The notes beneath the pieces were generated by a model. That model saw only the letters and a list, made by a program, of their open reading frames with translations, was not told the origin of the DNA and made no database searches. A DNA stretch of 64,000 bases from Martelella radicis (GTDB taxonomy: Bacteria > Pseudomonadota > Alphaproteobacteria > Rhizobiales > Rhizobiaceae): positions 186,001-250,000 of the forward strand of contig NZ_JACIDZ010000004.1 in assembly GCF_014196625.1 (NCBI RefSeq), given 5' to 3'. The position numbers and the translations under genes are program-made. Below are positions 35,037-45,012 of the stretch, piece by piece. Every line of letters starts with the position of its first letter. Within the stretch, counting starts at the first letter, position 1.

Positions 35037-35834
35037 ATGGCATTGCCCGACTTTACCATGCGCCAGCTGCTCGAAGCAGGCGTCCATTTTGGTCACCAGA
35101 CCCACCGCTGGAACCCGAAGATGAAACCCTACATCTTTGGCGACCGCAACAACATCCACATTATCGACCTCGCCCAGACGGTTCCGATGCTGTCGCGCGC
35201 GCTGCAGGTCGTTTCCGACACCGTTGCCCGCAACGGCCGCGTCCTGATGGTCGGCACCAAGCGCCAGGCCTCGGAGATCATCGCCGACTCGGCTCAGCGT
35301 TCTGCCCAGTACTACGTCAACGCCCGCTGGCTCGGCGGCATGCTGACCAACTGGCGCACGATCTCGAACTCGATCCAGCGTCTGCGCAAGCTTGACGAAA
35401 TCCTCGCCAACGAGGCACAGGGCTTCACCAAGAAGGAACGCCTGAACCTCGACCGCGAGCGTGAAAAGCTCGACCGCGCCCTTGGCGGTATCCGCGATAT
35501 GGGCGGCGTTCCGGACCTGATCTTCATCATCGACACCAACAAGGAAAAGATCGCCATCGAGGAGGCGAAGCGCCTTGGCATTCCGGTCGTTGCGATCGTC
35601 GATAGTAACTGCGATCCGGATGAAGTCGATTTCCCGATCCCCGGCAATGACGACGCCTCGCGCGCCATCGCCCTTTACTGCGACCTGATCTCGCGCGCTG
35701 CCATCGACGGCATCGCCCGCCAGCAGGGCGCCCAGGGCGTTGATCTCGGCGCCGCTTCCGAAGCGCCGGCAGAGACCGCGCTGGAAGACGAAGCGCCTGC
35801 CGAGGACGCTTCCGCCGAAAAGCCGGCAGAGTAA
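35037..35834 (+). CDS. rpsB: 30S ribosomal protein S2
   Basis: The 265-residue protein begins [20 protein letters not shown], with the S2 signature and the later motif [19 protein letters not shown]. An acidic, Ala/Glu-rich C-terminal tail ([16 protein letters not shown]) of about 25 residues is common in Rhizobiales S2. It has a strong ribosome-binding site (AAAAGGAGAAAAGGC). It is the first gene of the rpsB-tsf-pyrH-frr cluster. Two hairpins lie between it and tsf. Confidence 0.98.
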   Translation: MALPDFTMRQLLEAGVHFGHQTHRWNPKMKPYIFGDRNNIHIIDLAQTVPMLSRALQVVSDTVARNGRVLMVGTKRQASEIIADSAQRSAQYYVNARWLGGMLTNWRTISNSIQRLRKLDEILANEAQGFTKKERLNLDREREKLDRALGGIRDMGGVPDLIFIIDTNKEKIAIEEAKRLGIPVVAIVDSNCDPDEVDFPIPGNDDASRAIALYCDLISRAAIDGIARQQGAQGVDLGAASEAPAETALEDEAPAEDASAEKPAE

Positions 35835-35847
35835 GGCATTTGGCCTT

Positions 35848-35870
35848 GGGCCGCGGCATGCTCGCGGCCC
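35848..35870 (+). terminator. Hairpin downstream of rpsB
   Basis: A perfect 8-bp G+C stem (GGGCCGCG / CGCGGCCC) with loop GCATGCT is followed by GTTTG. It is close to the rpsB stop, but the T-tract is short, so it may only attenuate read-through into tsf. Confidence 0.45.
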
Positions 35871-35934
35871 GTTTGAAATTCCGGTCCGGTATCGGGCCGA
35901 CCGCGCAATGCGCAGTCGATGCCATCCGGACGCA

Positions 35935-35967
35935 GGCAAACGCATCGGGATTGCCGATGCGTTTGCC
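35935..35967 (+). promoter_or_regulatory. Perfect 14-bp hairpin in the rpsB-tsf spacer
   Basis: GGCAAACGCATCGG pairs without mismatch with CCGATGCGTTTGCC across the loop GATTG; the downstream bases GTTGGACTTTTGA contain a short T run. It lies 141 bp before tsf. It could be a second terminator or attenuator, or an RNA structure acting on tsf expression. Confidence 0.5.
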
Positions 35968-36108
35968 GTTGGACTTTTGAGCCGTCGGCCATCAGCCGTC
36001 GGCAGCAAGGGTTTCATCACCCTGTCACAGTATGGGTACACTTCGTTGCCCAACAGGCCGCGCTTTGATGCGACAAGCGCCGCTGAGCGAATGGACAAGA
36101 GGCAAGTT

Positions 36109-37035
36109 ATGAGCACGATTACGGCTGCAATGGTGAAGGAACTGCGCGAAAAGAGCGGCGCAGGCATGATGGACTGCAAGAAGGCGCTCGCCGAGAACGA
36201 CGGCGACATGGAAGCAGCGATCGACTGGCTGCGCGCCAAGGGCATTTCCAAGGCAGACAAGAAGTCCGGCCGCACGGCCGCCGAAGGCCTGATCGGCATC
36301 GCCGAGAAGGGCACCGAGGCCGTTGCTGTCGAGATCAATTCCGAGACCGACTTCGTTGCCCGCAACGAGGCGTTCCAGTCCATGGTCGCCGGCGTTGCCG
36401 AGGTCGCGCTGTCGACCAACGGTTCCGTCGATGCGATCAGCGCCGCGACCTATCCGGCCACCGGCAAGAGCGTTGCCGACAGCATCAAGGATGCCATCGG
36501 CACGATCGGCGAGAACATGACGCTGCGCCGCGCCGCCAAGCTTTCGGTCGGCTCGGGCGTTGTGGCTACCTATGTCCACAATTCCGTCGCCGATGGTCTT
36601 GGCAAGCTCGGCGTTCTGGTCGCACTGGAATCGGAAGGCGACAAGGCCGTTCTCGCCACGATCGGCCGTCAGGTTGCCATGCATGTTGCCGCGACCAATC
36701 CGCTGGCCGTGCGCGCCGACGAAGTCGACAAGGACATTGCCGACCGCGAACGCGCCGTCTTCCTGGAGCAGGCAAAGGAATCCGGCAAGCCGGCCAACAT
36801 TGCCGAAAAGATGGTGGAAGGCCGCATGCGCAAGTTCTTCGAGGAAGTCGCACTTCTCTCGCAGTCCTTCGTCATCAACCCGGACCTGACGGTCGAAGAG
36901 GCCGTCAAGGAAGCCGAGAAGGAAGCGGGAGCGCCGATCAGGGTCGCCGCCATCGCCCGCCTCGCGCTCGGTGAAGGCGTCGAGAAGGAAGAGAGCGACT
37001 TCGCTGCCGAAGTTGCCGCGACCGCCAAGGGCTGA
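36109..37035 (+). CDS. tsf: Elongation factor Ts
   Basis: The 308-residue EF-Ts exchanges GDP for GTP on EF-Tu. It opens with the UBA-like domain ([20 protein letters not shown], then [18 protein letters not shown]), followed by the [11 protein letters not shown] core motif and a coiled-coil-containing C-terminal dimerisation domain. The start ATG has AGAGG upstream; a long open frame continues upstream through the rpsB-tsf spacer but has no likeness to the family. It is the second gene of the classic translation cluster. Confidence 0.98.
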   Translation: MSTITAAMVKELREKSGAGMMDCKKALAENDGDMEAAIDWLRAKGISKADKKSGRTAAEGLIGIAEKGTEAVAVEINSETDFVARNEAFQSMVAGVAEVALSTNGSVDAISAATYPATGKSVADSIKDAIGTIGENMTLRRAAKLSVGSGVVATYVHNSVADGLGKLGVLVALESEGDKAVLATIGRQVAMHVAATNPLAVRADEVDKDIADRERAVFLEQAKESGKPANIAEKMVEGRMRKFFEEVALLSQSFVINPDLTVEEAVKEAEKEAGAPIRVAAIARLALGEGVEKEESDFAAEVAATAKG

Positions 37036-37059
37036 TTGCCCGAAAGACTTGGAATTTGA

Positions 37060-37089
37060 AAGGGCGCCGCGTGACATTGCGGCGCCCTT
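37060..37089 (+). terminator. Strong hairpin between tsf and pyrH, no T-tract
   Basis: An 11-bp perfect stem (AAGGGCGCCGC / GCGGCGCCCTT) with an eight-base loop is followed by CGTGT rather than a T run. It lies 24 bp past tsf and 40 bp before pyrH. It may be a Rho-independent terminator of low efficiency or an RNA-stability element. Confidence 0.45.
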
Positions 37090-37129
37090 CGTGTATCCGG
37101 ATGGCATTGCTTTTTAGGAGTTTGTGACT

Positions 37130-37849
37130 TTGACGAATCCGATTTTCAAGCGTGTTCTGCTGAAGGTTTCCGGCGAGGCCCTGATGGGCAATCAGGGTTT
37201 CGGCATCGACGTCAATGTCGCCGACCGCATCGCATCCGATATCGCCGAGGTCCGGGCCATGGGCGTCGAAGTCGGCATCGTGGTCGGAGGCGGCAATATT
37301 TTCCGCGGCGTTGCCGTGGCCTCCAAGGGCGGCGAACGGGTGACCGGCGACCATATGGGCATGCTTGGTACGGTGATCAACGCGCTGGCGCTGGCAACCT
37401 CGCTGCGCAAGATGGATGTGGATACGGTTGTTCTGTCGGCGATCGCCATGCCGGAGATCTGCCAGTCCTTTTCCCAGCGGGCCACACGAACCCACATGGA
37501 TGCGGGCAAGGTGGTGATCTTTGCCGGCGGGACGGGCAATCCCTTCTTCACGACGGATTCCGCCGCCGCGCTGCGCGCTGCCGAGATCGGCGCGGAGGCG
37601 ATTTTCAAGGGAACGCAGGTTGACGGCATTTATTCCGCCGACCCCAAGAAGGATCCGGAAGCCACCCGCTTTGAAGCGCTGACCCACCGCCAGGTGCTCG
37701 AGCGCGGCCTGCAGGTGATGGATGTCGCCGCCGTCGCGGTGGCGCGCGAGAACAATATTCCGATTATCGTGTTTTCTATTCATGAACGCGGCGGTTTCGG
37801 CCAGATCATGGCCGGCGGTGGCCGCAAGACGATCGTAACCGACGAGTGA
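37130..37849 (+). CDS. pyrH: UMP kinase
   Basis: The 239-residue enzyme phosphorylates UMP to UDP. Amino-acid-kinase motifs are KRVLLKVSGEAL, VVGGGNIFRG, GDHMGMLGTVINALAL, AGGTGNPFFTTDSAAALRA and DGIYSADPKKDP. Start choice: AGGAG (37116-37120) is nine bases before TTG 37130 and only three before GTG 37124; I prefer the TTG, but the GTG start (two residues longer) is possible. The rare start codon may lower expression relative to tsf and frr. Confidence 0.95.
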   Translation: MTNPIFKRVLLKVSGEALMGNQGFGIDVNVADRIASDIAEVRAMGVEVGIVVGGGNIFRGVAVASKGGERVTGDHMGMLGTVINALALATSLRKMDVDTVVLSAIAMPEICQSFSQRATRTHMDAGKVVIFAGGTGNPFFTTDSAAALRAAEIGAEAIFKGTQVDGIYSADPKKDPEATRFEALTHRQVLERGLQVMDVAAVAVARENNIPIIVFSIHERGGFGQIMAGGGRKTIVTDE

Positions 37850-37902
37850 TGACGGCGCGGCCGGCCTGAGCGGCAGGCCCTGCGCAAGACGGGAGAATGA
37901 TG

Positions 37903-38463
37903 ATGAGCGATGCAACCGACATGAAAGACCTCGAGCGCCGCATGGAAGGCGCCGTCAACGCCTTCGTGGGCGATATCACCTCACTGCGGACCGGACGCGC
38001 TTCCGCCAATATTCTTGATCCGGTGCTTGTCGAGGCCTATGGCTCGAAGGTGCCGATCAATCAGGTTGCCAACATCACCGTTCCCGAGCCCCGCATGCTT
38101 TCGGTCAATGTCTGGGACAAGGGCACGGTGAGTGCCGTCGACCGGGCGATCCGGGAATCGCATCTCGGCCTCAACCCGATCATGGACGGTCAGAACCTGC
38201 GCATTCCGCTGCCTGAGCTCAATGAGGAGCGCCGCCGTTCTTTGGTCAAGGTTGCCCATGAATATGCCGAAAAGGCCAAAGTTGCCATTCGTCATGTTCG
38301 CCGCGACGGGATGGATGCGCTGAAAAAGGCCGAAAAGGACGGGGATATCAGCCAGGACGACAGCCGATCCCTGTCCGACGAGGTGCAGAAACTGACCGAT
38401 GGCGCAATTTCTCGCATTGACCACTTGCTTGCGGAGAAAGAAAAAGAAATCATGCAGGTCTGA
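37903..38463 (+). CDS. frr: Ribosome recycling factor
   Basis: The 186-residue protein splits post-termination ribosomes together with EF-G. Domain I helices and the hinge are visible: [48 protein letters not shown] and [14 protein letters not shown]. Three ATG codons stand in a row at 37897, 37900 and 37903; the last gives a seven-base spacing from GGGAG and the standard family length. It follows pyrH by 53 bp. Confidence 0.97.
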   Translation: MSDATDMKDLERRMEGAVNAFVGDITSLRTGRASANILDPVLVEAYGSKVPINQVANITVPEPRMLSVNVWDKGTVSAVDRAIRESHLGLNPIMDGQNLRIPLPELNEERRRSLVKVAHEYAEKAKVAIRHVRRDGMDALKKAEKDGDISQDDSRSLSDEVQKLTDGAISRIDHLLAEKEKEIMQV

Positions 38464-38501
38464 TTTTTAACCTGCATTTTTTCAAGAATTTGAGCAACGA
38501 T

Positions 38502-39248
38502 ATGACGTCTTACGCAGATCCTGCAAAACCTGATCATGTCGCCATAATCATGGATGGCAACGGACGATGGGCCAGCGGGCGCGGGTTGAAGCGTATTTTC
38601 GGGCACCGGAAGGGCGTTGAAGCGGTTCGCCGCGCCGTCGAGGCGGCGCGCGACGCCAAGATCAAGCACCTGACGCTGTTCGCCTTCTCTTCCGAAAACT
38701 GGAAAAGACCCAAGGATGAAGTCAGCGACATCATGGAGCTGATCGCCATCTTCATCCATCGCGAGCTGCAGACCTATCATCAGCAGAACATGCGCTTTCA
38801 GATGATCGGTGAGCGCGAGGGGCTCGGCCCCAAAGTACTCGGCGCGCTCGAAGCGGCAGAGAACCTGACCCGCGACAATACCGGGCTTCACGTCGTGGTT
38901 GCCGTCAATTACGGGTCGCGGACCGAAATTGCCCGCGCAGCGGCCGCTCTGGCGCGCGAGGCGGTTGCAGGCAGGATATCTCCCGACGAAATCGATGAGG
39001 CCATGATGTCCGGCAGGCTCGATACGGCCGGCATTCCCGATCCGGATCTGATCATCCGCACCAGCGGGGAACAGCGGCTTTCGAATTTCTTGATGTGGCA
39101 GTCCGCCTATTCCGAACTCGTGTTTCTGTCCTGCCTCTGGCCGGAATTCTCGCGCGAGACGTTCGACGAGGCGCTTGCCGAATATGCCCGGCGCTCGCGT
39201 CGTTTTGGCGGCGTTGCCGAGACGGCCGCGGCCCTGACGGGGTCCTGA
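38502..39248 (+). CDS. uppS: Undecaprenyl diphosphate synthase (isoprenyl transferase)
   Basis: The 248-residue cis-prenyltransferase makes the C55 lipid carrier for peptidoglycan and O-antigen. Motifs are HVAIIMDGNGRWA with the catalytic Asp, FGHRKGVEAVRR, TLFAFSSENWKRP and the C-terminal DPDLIIRTSGEQRLSNFLMW. The ribosome-binding site is weak; an in-frame TTG at 38490 would add four residues. Its TGA shares a base with the ATG of cdsA (TGATG). Confidence 0.96.
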   Translation: MTSYADPAKPDHVAIIMDGNGRWASGRGLKRIFGHRKGVEAVRRAVEAARDAKIKHLTLFAFSSENWKRPKDEVSDIMELIAIFIHRELQTYHQQNMRFQMIGEREGLGPKVLGALEAAENLTRDNTGLHVVVAVNYGSRTEIARAAAALAREAVAGRISPDEIDEAMMSGRLDTAGIPDPDLIIRTSGEQRLSNFLMWQSAYSELVFLSCLWPEFSRETFDEALAEYARRSRRFGGVAETAAALTGS

Positions 39249-40126
39249 TGGGGCGCGAACTCAAGCTGCGCGTGATCTCCGGGGCGGTGATGGCCGCTGC
39301 CGTTCTTCTGGCCACCTGGTTCGGCGGCTGGGCCTTTTTGCTCCTTTCGGTCGGCATCGGTCTTCTGGCCTTCCACGAATGGTTGGCGATGAGCCGCGCA
39401 CGGCCCTCGGGCAGCGGCGGCGAGACAATGACGGTGCTTCTTTCGGGATGGGCGGTGATGATCGCGACGGCGATCCTGACCTTTCTCGAGCTCTTCCTGC
39501 CGGCGCTTCTGCTTTCCGCCGTTGCCGCGATCGCTGCTTATCTCTGTGGCAGAAGCCGGCCGGTTCCGTTCTGGTTTGCCGGCGCGCTGATCTATGCCGG
39601 GCTTGCGATGGTCTCGCTTGCCGCGATCCGGAATGGCGGCGCGGCCGGCCTTTATACGATCCTGTTCGTTTTCGCCGTCGTCTGGTCTACTGACATCATG
39701 GCCTATTTCGTCGGACGCGCCATTGGCGGACCGAAGCTTGCGCCGTCGATCTCTCCGGGCAAGACCTGGTCGGGCGCCATCGGCGGGGCATTCTTCGGCG
39801 TCGTTGCCGCCCTTTCCCTGTGTCTTGCCTATGGCGGAAGGCCTTCTCCTCTTCTGGCATTGCTGGCGCTCGTTCTTTCGGCCGTCAGTCAGGCCGGAGA
39901 TCTGTTCGAATCGGCTCTGAAGCGAAGATGCGGGGCAAAGGATTCCAGCCATCTCATTCCCGGCCATGGCGGGGTGATGGATCGCGTCGACGGGCTTGTC
40001 GCCGCGGCGGCGGCGATGTTCGTCCTTGCCTATTGCGCGATGCTTTTCGGCGCGGGCGACAGCGTCGGGGCCGTGTTGTTTCGGTGGAGCGGCCTGACGG
40101 CCTTGCCGCCCGTTCATGGAGTCTGA
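39248..40126 (+). CDS. cdsA: Phosphatidate cytidylyltransferase (CDP-diglyceride synthase)
   Basis: The 292-residue integral membrane enzyme makes CDP-diacylglycerol, the branch point for phospholipids. The CDS signature is intact near the C-terminus (SQAGDLFESALKRRCGAKDS, then IPGHGGVMDRVDGL), after about eight hydrophobic helices. The ATG overlaps the uppS stop by one base and its own end overlaps rseP by 11 bases, so uppS-cdsA-rseP are translationally coupled. Confidence 0.95.
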   Translation: MGRELKLRVISGAVMAAAVLLATWFGGWAFLLLSVGIGLLAFHEWLAMSRARPSGSGGETMTVLLSGWAVMIATAILTFLELFLPALLLSAVAAIAAYLCGRSRPVPFWFAGALIYAGLAMVSLAAIRNGGAAGLYTILFVFAVVWSTDIMAYFVGRAIGGPKLAPSISPGKTWSGAIGGAFFGVVAALSLCLAYGGRPSPLLALLALVLSAVSQAGDLFESALKRRCGAKDSSHLIPGHGGVMDRVDGLVAAAAAMFVLAYCAMLFGAGDSVGAVLFRWSGLTALPPVHGV

Positions 40127-41252
40127 CTTGGGTATCGGATTTACAAACGCGCCCGGAATGATCGTTGCCTTCCTGATCGCGATCTCCTTTCTCGTCTTCT
40201 TCCACGAGCTTGGCCATTATCTGGTGGCGCGCTGGTGCGGCATACGCATTCTGGCGTTTTCGCTCGGCTTTGGTCCGGAAATCGTCGGCCGCACGGACAA
40301 ACACGGCACGCGCTGGAAGTTCTGCGCCATACCGCTTGGCGGCTATGTGCGTTTCTACGGCGACGAAGACGCGGCGAGCCGGCCGGATTTTGCCGGTGTT
40401 GAGGCCTTGCCGCCTGAGGAGCGCGCCAGAACATTCAACGGCGCGGCGCTCTGGAAACGGACGCTGACGGTCGCCGCCGGCCCGATCGCAAATTTTCTGC
40501 TGGCGATCGCCATTTTCGCGGTCATCTTCTCCGTTTACGGTCGGGGAGTTTCCGATCCCGTCGTCGGCGAGGTCGTGCCCGACAGCCCTGCTGCGGCGGC
40601 AGGCGTTGCGCCCGGCGATATCATGGTGGCGCTTGACGGGCAGAAGGTCGGCACCTTCGACGCGGTGGTGCGCTATGTCAGCGTGCGTCCGGGCGTGCCC
40701 ATCGAACTGACGGTCGAGCGTGACGGCGCGCCGCTCGACCTTACGGTCGTGCCTGAGCGAATCGAGGAGCAAGATCAGTTTGGCAACGCGATGGAGCTTG
40801 GCCGCATCGGCGTGGTCGGCACCCGCGATTCGAGCAATTTCAGGGTCGAGCGTTATCAACCGCTGGAGGCGATCGGGCAGGGCGCCCTTCAGAGCTGGCA
40901 TATCGTTGTCAGCACCTATGACTATATCACCAATGTTTTTGCCGGGCGCATGAAGGCCGACCAGATCGGCGGCCCGGTTCGGGTGGCGACGATGGCCGGG
41001 CAGATGGCTTCACTCGGGATCGTCGCCTTCGCCAATTTCGCGGCGATTCTTTCCGTGTCGGTCGGCCTCTTCAATTTGTTGCCGGTGCCCATGCTGGATG
41101 GCGGTCATCTGCTGTTTTACGCGATCGAAGCCGTTCGCGGCCGGCCCTTGTCGGTCCGTATCCAGGAGTTCGCCTTCAGGATAGGGCTGTTTCTCGTTCT
41201 GGCGCTGATGGTTTTTGCCACATGGAACGACACGATCGGCCGAATGGGTTGA
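40116..41252 (+). CDS. rseP: RIP metalloprotease RseP (site-2 protease)
   Basis: The 378-residue intramembrane zinc protease carries HELGH at residues 30-34 in the first helix and the second zinc-ligand motif LDGGH near residue 327. One PDZ domain lies between (GEVVPDSPAAAAGVAPGDIM, then VALDGQKV), whereas E. coli RseP has two. It cleaves membrane-bound anti-sigma factors and signal-peptide remnants. It overlaps cdsA by 11 bases and precedes bamA, linking envelope stress signalling to outer-membrane assembly genes. Confidence 0.95.
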   Translation: MESDLGIGFTNAPGMIVAFLIAISFLVFFHELGHYLVARWCGIRILAFSLGFGPEIVGRTDKHGTRWKFCAIPLGGYVRFYGDEDAASRPDFAGVEALPPEERARTFNGAALWKRTLTVAAGPIANFLLAIAIFAVIFSVYGRGVSDPVVGEVVPDSPAAAAGVAPGDIMVALDGQKVGTFDAVVRYVSVRPGVPIELTVERDGAPLDLTVVPERIEEQDQFGNAMELGRIGVVGTRDSSNFRVERYQPLEAIGQGALQSWHIVVSTYDYITNVFAGRMKADQIGGPVRVATMAGQMASLGIVAFANFAAILSVSVGLFNLLPVPMLDGGHLLFYAIEAVRGRPLSVRIQEFAFRIGLFLVLALMVFATWNDTIGRMG

Positions 41253-41571
41253 GGGTTTACATTTTAACCCTTTGACAGCGTTTGATTAACGCGAGGCGGC
41301 GATGATCTTGTCGAAGGCCTCGGCTTATGAGATTGTGGCCTTGCCTTTGGCGCGTGAAATGATAGGAAACGCATAGGAGACACGTTTTCGATCACTATAG
41401 CTTTTCGTTTACCATAACTGGAAAAGATCGTGGCGATTTGGTCACGCTTGGGGCGGAAGTTGCAGAAGTCGGACGGCTTTCTATTGCGTGGGGGTGTGAA
41501 GTCTTTAGAACGAAAGACCACAAAACCTATAAAACGCTGATATTGAGCGATCATAAAGGGTAGATAGTAGC
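41253..41571 (+). other. rseP-bamA intergenic region
   Basis: These 319 bp have no convincing gene. Just after rseP, AGGGTT (41252-41257) can pair with AACCCT (41266-41271) followed by TT, a weak terminator candidate. The central part (41380-41560) is clearly A+T-richer than the surroundings and should hold a bamA promoter, but I cannot fix a -35/-10 pair. The ribosome-binding site of bamA is weak. Confidence 0.4.
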
Positions 41572-43911
41572 ATGGCCGGTTCAAGATTTTTGAACACAGT
41601 TTCAGGTGCGGCGCTTTCGTTGGCAGTCGCCGTTTCCGGGGGGGTCGTCGCCGCCGTTGCTGTGCCCGCGAGCGCATACGCCGCTGTTGTTAGCAATATC
41701 GTGGTCAACGGAACCGGCCAGGCCGGCTCCGATGCGATCAAATCGAAGCTGACCATCCAGCCCGGCCGCAGCTTCACCGACGCCGATATCAACCAGTCGA
41801 TCCGCAATCTCTACAGCTCCGGCTATTTCTCCGACGTCAAGATTTCGGTGTCCGGCTCGACACTCGTCGTCAACGTCACCGAGAACCAGCTCATCAATCA
41901 GGTGGTCTTCAACGGCAACCGCAAGGTCAATGACAAGAAGCTTGAAGGCGTCGTCCAGCTTCATTCGCTCGGCCCGTATAACGAGGCTCAGGCTCAGGTC
42001 GACGTTCAGCGCATCAAGGATGCCTACGCTCAGATCGGCCGTTCCGATGTCGAGGTTTCGATCGAGACCGCGACGGTTCAGGACAACCGCATCAACGTGG
42101 CCTTCGTGATCGACGAAGGTGGGCGCACCAAAACCCGCAAGATCAACTTCGAAGGCAACAACACCTTCGGCGACGCGCGTCTTGCCTCGGTGATTGCGAC
42201 CAAGCGCTCGACGCCGCTGTCGTTCCTGACCCGCAAGGATATTTACAATCCGGACAAGGTGCGCCACGACGAAGTTCTGCTGCGTGAGTTCTACAACAAT
42301 CACGGCTTCCCGGACTTCCGCCTGATTTCCACCGATGTGGATTATGACGAGGAAGACAACTCCTATTCGATTACCTTTACGATGTCAGAAGGCGACCGCT
42401 ATCGATTCGGCGATATCGGCGTTGCCTCGACCGTCGAAGGCGTTGATCTCGAAACGCTGCAGGGCGACATCAAGACCAAGTCCGGCAAGATCTACGATGC
42501 CGATGACGTGCAGAAGACCTCGGAATCGATCGCCGCTTCGGTTTCCTCGCAGGGGTATCCCTTTGCGCAGGTCACGCCGCGCGGCGACCGCAATTTCGGC
42601 AATGACACATTCTCGGTGAACTACGAGATCGATCAGGGCGTTCGCGCCTATATCGAGCGCATCGAGATCGTCGGCAATACCCGTACGCGCGACTACGTGA
42701 TCCGCCGCGAATTCGACCTGGCCGAGGGTGATGCCTATAACCGCGAAATGATCGCGCGGACCAAGCGCCGCCTCGAGGCGCTCGGATATTTCAGTGAAGT
42801 CAACATCTCGACTCAGCCGGGCAGCGCGCCTGACCGGGTCGTCATCGTCGTAGACGTGACCGACGAGCCGACCGGCGCGTTCTCGATCGGCGCGGGTTAT
42901 GACGCTGAGGGCGATTCGCTGGTTGTCGAGCTTTCGGTTCAGGAGCGCAATTTCCTCGGCCGCGGCCAGTTCATCCGCGCGTCGGCCGGTCTCGGCGACA
43001 ATGATTCGCAGATCTACAACTTCTCCTTCACCGAACCCTTCTTCCTGGGTTATCGCGTGGCGGCCGGCTTCGATCTCTATCGCGCCTATTCGGCCTCGCA
43101 GGACTACTACACCTATGCCGAGACGGCCGGCGATATCCGCCTGACCGCGCCGCTGACCGACGAGCTCAGCTCGACGATCAAATACGTTTATCAGAAGTTC
43201 GAATATGACGGCACGGGCGACTGGCAGAACCCGAACAACCTGTCGCCGGTCTTCCAGAACCTGATCAATGGCAGCCCGTGGACTGTGTCCTCGGTCGAGC
43301 AGGCCTTCAACTTCTCGAGCGTTGACAATATCCAGCAGCCGCGCGAGGGCGTTCTCGCCAACGTGACGAACACGATCGCAGGTCTTGGCGGCGACTCGCA
43401 TTATTACTCGCTGACCGGTAAGGTCCGCTGGTATCAGATGATTTCCGACCAGGCCGACATCATCGGCTCGCTGACGGCGCGCGGCGGTCTTGTTACCCCG
43501 TTCGACAACAATCTGAACGTGTTCGACCAGTTCACGATCGGTGGTCAGGAAATTCGCGGCTTCAAGCAGAACGGTCTTGGCCCGCGGACGGTACAGCAGG
43601 GCGACGCGCTCGGCGCGCAGTACTACACGACCATTTCGGCCGAGACGAATTTCCCGCTTCCCGGCCTGCCCGAGGATATCAATCTGCGCGGCGCGGCCTA
43701 TCTTGACGCCGGCTCGGCCTGGGGCAATTCTGTCGAACTCGCCGGCACGGCGATCGAAGGCACGGATTTCTCGATCCGCGCATCCGGCGGCGTTGGTCTG
43801 ATCTGGAACTCGCCATTCGGCGATCTGCGCTTCGACTACGCCATTCCCTTCGTGAAGGAAGATTTCGACGAAACCCAGCGTTTCCGGTTCGGAATTGCCA
43901 ACACGTTCTGA
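41572..43911 (+). CDS. bamA: Outer membrane protein assembly factor BamA
   Basis: The 779-residue core of the BAM complex inserts beta-barrel proteins into the outer membrane. It has a signal peptide ending in VPASAYA and five POTRA domains (residues about 38-430, for example VVFNGNRKVNDKKLEGVVQL and IERIEIVGNTRTRDYVIRRE). An Omp85 barrel with the loop-6 motif written IRGF (GGQEIRGFKQNGLGPR) in place of VRGF ends in RFRFGIANTF with the terminal Phe. It lies between rseP and lpxD as in most proteobacteria. The autotransporter in this window is a likely client. Confidence 0.97.
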   Translation: MAGSRFLNTVSGAALSLAVAVSGGVVAAVAVPASAYAAVVSNIVVNGTGQAGSDAIKSKLTIQPGRSFTDADINQSIRNLYSSGYFSDVKISVSGSTLVVNVTENQLINQVVFNGNRKVNDKKLEGVVQLHSLGPYNEAQAQVDVQRIKDAYAQIGRSDVEVSIETATVQDNRINVAFVIDEGGRTKTRKINFEGNNTFGDARLASVIATKRSTPLSFLTRKDIYNPDKVRHDEVLLREFYNNHGFPDFRLISTDVDYDEEDNSYSITFTMSEGDRYRFGDIGVASTVEGVDLETLQGDIKTKSGKIYDADDVQKTSESIAASVSSQGYPFAQVTPRGDRNFGNDTFSVNYEIDQGVRAYIERIEIVGNTRTRDYVIRREFDLAEGDAYNREMIARTKRRLEALGYFSEVNISTQPGSAPDRVVIVVDVTDEPTGAFSIGAGYDAEGDSLVVELSVQERNFLGRGQFIRASAGLGDNDSQIYNFSFTEPFFLGYRVAAGFDLYRAYSASQDYYTYAETAGDIRLTAPLTDELSSTIKYVYQKFEYDGTGDWQNPNNLSPVFQNLINGSPWTVSSVEQAFNFSSVDNIQQPREGVLANVTNTIAGLGGDSHYYSLTGKVRWYQMISDQADIIGSLTARGGLVTPFDNNLNVFDQFTIGGQEIRGFKQNGLGPRTVQQGDALGAQYYTTISAETNFPLPGLPEDINLRGAAYLDAGSAWGNSVELAGTAIEGTDFSIRASGGVGLIWNSPFGDLRFDYAIPFVKEDFDETQRFRFGIANTF

Positions 43912-43956
43912 TATTGCTTTCCAGAGCTCATATCGTTCCTGTTCTGGAGAGAATGA

Positions 43957-45012
43957 ATGGATCAGAACCAGTTTTTCGGTGCGCGGCAGTCGATTCGTCT
44001 CGATGAGTTGGCCTCGCGCATCGGATCTGTGTTGTCGAACCCGGATGCGGGCGAACGGATGGTCGAATCCGTTTCGCCGATCTATCGCGCCGGTCCCTAT
44101 GATATCTGCTACATCCTTTCCCGGAACAGCATTGACGAACTGAAGACCTGTCACGCGGCGGCGGTGATCTGTTCTCCCGACCTGAAGAAGCATGTCCCTT
44201 CAAGCCTGCCGGCGCTTGTCTCCGACGCGCCTCAGCTCGCTTTTGCCCGGGCATCTGCGCAGCTTTATCCCGCCGCAATGCGTCCCCAGCCGGTCTTGAA
44301 CCGCCAGAGCGGAATTTCGCCCCAGGCCGTCGTTGACGATACGGCGGTCATAGAGAAGAGCGTGGAGATCGCTCCGTTTGCCGTCGTCGGCGCGCGCGCG
44401 GTGATCGGTGCTGGCAGCCGCATCCTGTGCGGCGCCGTGGTGGGGCCGGATGTCAAGATCGGCCGCAACGCCACGCTGGGCGCCCATGTCTCGCTTTCCA
44501 ATGCACTGATCGGCAATAATGTCATCATCCATACGGGGGCTCGCATCGGGCAGGACGGGTTTGGCTATGCACCGGGTCCCGCCGGCATGGTGAAGCTGCC
44601 GCAGGTCGGTCGCGTCATCATTCAGGATGACGTCGAGATCGGGGCCAACACCACGATCGATCGTGGCGCCATGGACGATACCGTGATCGGCGAGGGCACC
44701 AAGATCGATAATCTCGTCCAGATCGGGCACAATGTGCAGATTGGCCGACATTGCGGTATTGTCAGCCAGGTCGGCATTGCGGGAAGCACGAAGATCGGCG
44801 ACGGTGTGATGATTGGCGGTCAGGCCGGGCTCAACGGCCATATTGAAATCGGCAGCGGCGCGCAGATAGCGGCCAAGAGCGGGGTCTTGACCTCTGTGCC
44901 CGCCGGCGCGCGTATCGGGGGGAATCCGGCCAGGCCTGTCCGGGACTATCTGCGGGACGTGGCGGAGATCGCACGGCGGGCCGCCAAATCGGGAGACAAG
45001 CAAGGTGAGTGA
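43957..45012 (+). CDS. lpxD: UDP-3-O-(3-hydroxyacyl)glucosamine N-acyltransferase
   Basis: The 351-residue enzyme adds the second acyl chain in lipid A synthesis. An N-terminal uridine-binding domain is followed by a left-handed beta-helix of hexapeptide repeats (for example [20 protein letters not shown], with the GFGY motif near the catalytic His, and [18 protein letters not shown]). The C-terminal helix carries many Arg/Lys. The last 8 bases overlap fabZ. It is the first gene of the lpxD-fabZ-lpxA-lpxI-lpxB run. Confidence 0.96.
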   Translation: MDQNQFFGARQSIRLDELASRIGSVLSNPDAGERMVESVSPIYRAGPYDICYILSRNSIDELKTCHAAAVICSPDLKKHVPSSLPALVSDAPQLAFARASAQLYPAAMRPQPVLNRQSGISPQAVVDDTAVIEKSVEIAPFAVVGARAVIGAGSRILCGAVVGPDVKIGRNATLGAHVSLSNALIGNNVIIHTGARIGQDGFGYAPGPAGMVKLPQVGRVIIQDDVEIGANTTIDRGAMDDTVIGEGTKIDNLVQIGHNVQIGRHCGIVSQVGIAGSTKIGDGVMIGGQAGLNGHIEIGSGAQIAAKSGVLTSVPAGARIGGNPARPVRDYLRDVAEIARRAAKSGDKQGE

